A program made the position numbers and the translations under genes. DNA of 64,000 bases from Dermacentor variabilis (lineage: Eukaryota > Arthropoda > Arachnida > Ixodida > Ixodidae): positions 206,542,250-206,606,249 of the forward strand of contig NC_134570.1 of NCBI RefSeq assembly GCF_050947875.1. The letters are read 5' to 3'. The notes beneath the pieces are model-generated. The model saw only the letters and a list, made by a program, of their open reading frames with translations, ran no database searches and was not told where the DNA came from. This document shows positions 59,501-64,000 of the stretch, one piece after another; the first letter of the stretch is position 1, and each line of letters begins with the position of its first letter.

Positions 59501-60074
59501 TAATATGTTCGGCATTAGACCGGTAAATGATCATCATGATGAGAGATTTCTCAACATTTTGCACACAACAACCGCAATAGCAACAATAATAATGGTATTA
59601 GGAGTTATAAAAGTAACAATAATAACAAATAACAATAATAAATAACAAGGTTCAAGCCTTATAAGCGTTGTATGGCAGCACGCAGTTGGATATCTGCGCC
59701 TCGTATGTCTGTAAAAACTAGCATTTTTCAACAGGTTTGGGAATAAGTAAAAGACGACGACGATGTTATTTGTTACATCCCGAGAACGATATAGGTGATC
59801 GAGCCTTTAGTGTAGCTGAGGTTAAGACAGCGTAGCTGGTGCGCCTCCTTAATGCTCGTTAGGCTGGCTCAAATTGCCTGCGGCATGGCTCTAATGCGCT
59901 GTTTTGGCGGCGTCAAAACGAATTGCGCTCGCCCTTATAAGTGGCGCTCGTGCGATACAACGCCTTATCGACGGCTGTCAGGGTTACAGAATGGTACAGC
60001 TGCCACAATACATGTGTAGTGCGGTGAGTCAGCAATAACTTACAATCTGAATTTAAACAAAATGTGTAAGTTAC
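59501..60074. other. Intronic, nothing recognised
   Basis: An AAT/AAC-rich stretch at 59575-59650 and nothing else of note. Confidence 0.5.
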
Positions 60075-60192
60075 CTGTCCACTCTTTGAACGTGGTGCCA
60101 CGTCATCTTCTCCAGGCGCCTGTAGGCCACAGCAACGACTCGGAACCCCTCCAGCGTGTAGCCCCGAAGCACTTCAAGGTATTCCGCCGGCA
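60075..60192 (-). CDS. ATP13A: ATP13A exon b (N domain)
   Basis: The exon has 118 nt, with acceptor ttccag and donor AG|GTAACT. Two bases complete the split Val codon from exon a, so the junction reads PETVPAEYLE. It encodes the YTLEGFRVVAVAYRRLE segment and the MTWHHVQR stretch typical of the N to P domain transition in P5B ATPases. It ends two bases into an Arg codon, which exon c completes. Confidence 0.92.
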
Positions 60193-60527
60193 CTGGAACG
60201 TGATGCGAAATATGAGGTCGCAGGTTTCTGGCTGCTCAACAGAAATAAGGAGCCAGTGAAGTAAGCACGCTGTAGCTTTTATGCAATAGCGTCTAATTAG
60301 GTCGCGTCCATATTTTCCGACGCATAGTTCTCGTTTAAACATTGACAGTCGTTTTAGCATATACTAAAGAGGGGGAAGGCGAAAGCCTCTACTTTTAATA
60401 TACATGCGTTAAATTATTCGACATTCTCAGTGGAACGTGTTGATACTTGTTATTACTTGTTTTCTCCAACCGAAGCTCATGACTCCGAGTGCCTTAATTA
60501 ACCCAATATTTATTAAGTTTGCCAGCT

Positions 60528-60585
60528 GTGCAAGAAGAAGACGAACGCGCGAGCAGTGACACGAGCGCGTGTGTGCTCGAGGCGG
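60528..60585. repeat. Isolated unit of the 11.7-kb satellite
   Basis: It reads gccagctgtg, then aagacgaacgcgcgagcagt and gacacgagcgcg, the same order as in the satellite units at 11715-12545, 48 kb away. Only about two-thirds of a unit is present. Confidence 0.7.
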
Positions 60586-61254
60586 GCTCGCACGACTTCC
60601 TGTACCGCACCCCGCGTTTTCAAGGCCACCGGGGCTAGGATACATTTAAGGCTTTCGCCTTAACAAAGCCAAACAGGACAAAATTCTGAATGTTTAGGAC
60701 GTGAACATGATCCGTGTATTTCAACTGGCATACTGGGCTATTTGATGAAAAAAGAACGGCAGGTTTAGGAAAAAAAACAACACTTTGGTCAGTTTATGAT
60801 ATTGTCACGTTGTATGCGGGTCAATATTCATAAACGTACTGTGTAACTGCTGTATAAGGCACTCAGTTTTCAAGCAGTAGTGCAGCCAACGCAACTTTCA
60901 TTGCTGTTTTCCCACCACTATAAAAAAAAACAAGTTAAAAAACTATAGTTACTATACAAAAGCTTTCAGCCAATATGTCCACTTACGAAGCGGAGCCAAA
61001 TGTGTCCAAACAATGCAGCTTCTAACTAAAATGTGCTTCCATGTGCTAGTTTTGTGTTATTCAATCACATCGTAACCTTCCCCACGAAGTGAAAGAAAAA
61101 TACAACGTTTCGGAACGTTTATTTCAACTTCATTTAACGTAATAATGCATTACTGATGTTGCTAAGAAAATAACATTGCACCTGCTGGCATGAATTAAGG
61201 TAGGACATTTTCGAACGTTTATATTCACTTTATTGCTCCGTTTCTGAATCTTCC
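60586..61254. other. Intronic, nothing recognised
   Basis: AT-rich, no frames of note. Confidence 0.5.
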
Positions 61255-63600
61255 GAAGTATAAAACAATAATTAGAGACTATAAGAGAGATACCTTTGAA
61301 CCAATAAGTAATGCGCTGAGTCTATTCCTTAACATATTCTTGAGTGATTTCAAAAATCGTAGTGTGCAGTCAAACTGGAATATGTTTTCAGCAGAGGTAA
61401 ATCACTTAATCAATAAACACATCGCAAACCGTACTATAAGGTGCAACCCGCACGGGCCTTGGTCCAATAATGATTTAAAGCGACTATTCAACGACAACAA
61501 CAAAAAAGACGACTGTATCGTTCCGCGAAGCAATCACCCACTGACTCACGTTGGAAAGCCTACACATTAGCATCTAACGCCTATGTAGCCGCACTCAAAT
61601 ACGCTAAGGAAACATTCTTATCAACCACATTACCATCAATGCTGACGTACAAAAATTTTGGCGCGTCATACATCCACCTTCCGATGATTGTATCACTTTT
61701 AGACTTTCTCTGGTAACCCTGTTCCGAAAACACCTAGGCGCAACTCTCCTGAATAATAACTTTGGTAAACATTTCTTGCGCGCAGCTGAAATTAAATTAG
61801 CTGTCTTGAAAGACTATAACTTCTTAACTATGCCTCCACTGACTGTTAAAGTTGCCTGAGTTATTCGACTAATAGATTAATTGAAGATACATCAATCACA
61901 CAGCTTTGATAGCATGAGTGCTAAATTTCTGAAAAACATCTGCTTTTAGAGTTCCATTATGTTAACAAAAATATTTCAACAATCACTCAACACATCTACT
62001 GTTCCGTCAGAAAGGAAAATAGGAAAAATAAGTCCTTTTCATAAATCTGGCAGCAAAACATCACTTACAAATTATCGCCCAATATCATTAACCAGTACCT
62101 CCTGCAAACTGCTAGAGCATATTTTTACTAACCTTGCGGAGTTTCTTGAGTCTAATTCATATTTTTCGCCATCACAACATGGTTTTCAAAAATTATTCTC
62201 ATGTGAATTGCAATTATTAACATTTACACACAAAATACACCAAATACTTTACCGTTCTTCCCTTGCTGATTGCATTTTTTTAGATTTTTCTAATGCCTTT
62301 GGGAAATAGTATCATAAACTTTTACTTTATGAACTAAGCAAATTAAACTTCGATCATAACATTCTAAAATCGATTGAGTCATTTCTCGTTAACCATTCTC
62401 AGTTCCTAACAGTTAATGGTCATGACACACCTCATAGCGAAATTCAGTCGGGTGTGCCACAAGGCTCCGTCCTGGGGCCTCTATTTTTCCTTATGTATAT
62501 TAATGACTTACCTTCAGCAATAACTTTTACGTACATTTATTTGCAGCCGAATGTGTAATCCTCAGAGAAATAACCAACGAACACGACATCACCCTGCTTC
62601 AGGCCGATCTTAATAACGTGAGCAATTGGTGCAGATTGAGGTGAAATGAACTCAACATTACCAAGTGCAAATGTCTGAGAGTATCCCGATCTAACGATAA
62701 CCTGCCTGTGTACTACTTGAATAACGTTGCTTTAGAATCGCCAAGTTTATATAAGTAGTTAAGCCTGCACATAACATCTAAATTAACGTGGAATCATCAA
62801 GTCTGATATACGATTCACCAAACCAACCGCTTGCTGGGGTACTTTCGCCGAAACATTTCTCGTGCTCCCTGTTCTTTAAAGCTAATACTTTATAAAACTG
62901 TGATACGGCCAAAATTAGAATACGCTGCAGCTGTATGGGACCCCTTTAATGAAAACCTAATACATTCCCTTGAACTAATCCAAAGCAACGCCACTCGTTT
63001 TATTCTTTGGAACTACAACCATAGTGTGAGCGTGTCTTCAATGAAATCGAATCTGGATCTTCAACCGGCCAGCAACACATCGAAGAATTTCCAGCCTTTC
63101 ATTTTTTTATACGCTGTATCACCCCCCTAACCTTCATCCAACAATTCATGTCGGAACCATATTACTTATCTCACCGTACTGATCATCAGCATAAATTTAG
63201 AATTGACGCACGTAACACGACATGTTTTTTACACTCACTTTTGCCACGTACGTCAAAAGATTGGAATGAACTTCCTTCCGACATTGCATCCATTAATAAC
63301 AATAATAATTTTGAAGAAGCCCTAGCTAACACTGTATAATAGCAAACATTTATACGAACTACTGTTGGTGTTTTCCTTTTTATTGTTTAATGTTACTTTT
63401 AATGTCATGTTCTATTGCTGTATTTATCATACTTTCAGCTACCATTGTATAATTAGTAAATATTGTGTATAAGCTCGTAATTTATTTCCTTCTCATTTGT
63501 TGTATAACCCCCTCCCCCATCTAATGCCGAAAGGCCCTGAGGGTAAATAAATAAATGAATAAATAAAATGAAATAAATAAAATAAATAAAAAAGTTTGAA
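61255..63600 (+). mobile_element. LINE (CR1/L2/Jockey-like), 5' truncated
   Basis: It begins between endonuclease and RT (the IRDYKRDTFEPIS region), then frame 61340-61570 (NPHGPWSNNDLKRLF). RT frame 61959-62309 has GKISPFHKSGSKTSLTNYRP, HGFQKLFSCELQL and FLDFSNAFGK. GVPQGSVLGPLFFLMYINDL follows at about 62450-62510, where the expected FADD site reads FAAE. The C-terminal frames end at 63339 (SKDWNELPSDIAS). The 3' tail is an (AATAA)n array at 63543-63592. Confidence 0.88.
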
Positions 63601-63838
63601 CTGCATTTAACCTAGTACAAATTACTGAGGACGCTAAGGAAGTAATGCTGGGGCTGGCTGCCAGGAATTGAGGTAAGACATGGGCGCGTACGCGCTAAAC
63701 GACCACCCGGCGCCTCTTCAAGCCTCAATATCTAGTTTAGCGCACGCGAGCACCCGCCATAGATGTATGCACTATTACCGTCGCAATGCCATGTGGCGTG
63801 GTAGTCGCAGTCAAAGTGCCTATTCGTGGCTGGGATAC

Positions 63839-63992
63839 CTGTTTCGGGGACGCAGAGGGCTTGTATGACCTCTGGGGCGCCCTTGGCGTACAGCTCCATG
63901 TGGCGGCTTCCCAGCGTACGGCACACGACGCTCATGCGCTGCAGGGAGGACGAGAAGGGGAACTGCCGGATGATGCCCACTTCGAACGGCAC
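63839..63992 (-). CDS. ATP13A: ATP13A exon a (N domain, KGAPE)
   Basis: The exon has 154 nt: 51 codons in phase 0 plus one base. It follows an AG at 63993-63994 and ends before a GTATCC donor. It encodes part of the nucleotide-binding domain, with the [13 protein letters not shown] block and the KGAPE motif that contacts ATP, ending at CVPET. The match to ATP13A proteins is strong. The acceptor is only eight bases from the window edge, so the start is less certain than the end; the exon could begin slightly further right. Confidence 0.9.
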
Positions 63993-64000
63993 CTGATGTG

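Larger units (their letters stand above)
680..63992 (-). other. ATP13A: P5B ATPase gene (ATP13A2/3 family), 12 internal exons
   Basis: Spliced minus-strand gene with exons at 63839-63992, 60075-60192, 52735-52859, 43486-43643, 41575-41676, 41282-41361, 34523-34565, 20983-21092, 17226-17322, 10795-10867, 7643-7793 and 680-828. All introns have GT donors and AG acceptors, and all eleven junctions keep the reading frame. Motifs in order are [38 protein letters not shown] and PFTS, then several hydrophobic helices. The PFTS segment after GDGANDC marks P5B pumps. Family knowledge: ATP13A2/3 export polyamines from late endosomes and lysosomes. The actuator domain, M1-M4 and DKTGT lie beyond position 64000, and the last helices are not identified at the left. 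Introns range from 213 bp to 13.4 kb and are filled with transposons. Which vertebrate paralogue is closest cannot be decided here. Confidence 0.93.

Noticed and set aside
1..64000. CRISPR array, rRNA or stand-alone tRNA genes
   Set aside because: None seen; the only tRNA-like sequences belong to SINE heads.

Overview
This is eukaryotic, intron-rich, transposon-laden DNA. The repeat content (a tRNA-derived SINE of the type common in hard ticks, RTE-like LINEs with (ATG)n tails, Penelope-like elements, Ty3/gypsy elements) suggests an ixodid tick or close relative; that assignment is inference. There are no bacterial operons. Nearly every long open frame is a transposon remnant.

The one host gene lies on the minus strand and spans almost the whole window. 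It is a P5B-type ATPase of the ATP13A2/ATP13A3 family (lysosomal/endosomal polyamine exporters). I traced twelve consecutive internal exons from 63992 down to 680, 1360 coding bases or about 453 residues. Each has AG/GT borders and splice phases that match from exon to exon. They encode the nucleotide-binding domain from the KGAPE segment, the MVTGD, FARM and GDGANDC motifs, the P5B hallmark PFTS segment, and the membrane region through the second-to-last helices. The 5' part with the DKTGT phosphorylation site lies beyond 64000, and the C-terminal end lies left of 680 or beyond the window.

The other ~97% is intron. Intron 11 (829-7642) holds SINE pieces, a long inverted repeat around a GIY-YIG fragment, and a ~265-bp palindrome. 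Introns 10 and 9 hold two RTE ends, an AT microsatellite, an ~81-94-bp tandem satellite and SINEs. Intron 8 has the 3' end of a LINE. Intron 7 (13.4 kb) has two Penelope-like elements and a LINE split by a full Ty3/gypsy element. Intron 6 is mostly one long I-clade-like LINE plus a candidate MITE. Intron 3 has a second copy of the gypsy family and another gypsy pol fragment. Intron 2 has a fourth gypsy pol fragment, an RTE end and a LINE ORF1 fragment. Intron 1 has a truncated LINE with an A-rich repeat tail.

No element interrupts an exon. All mobile elements look defective (frameshifts, stops, lost catalytic residues), but several keep long frames and clear target-site duplications, so the insertion history can be read.
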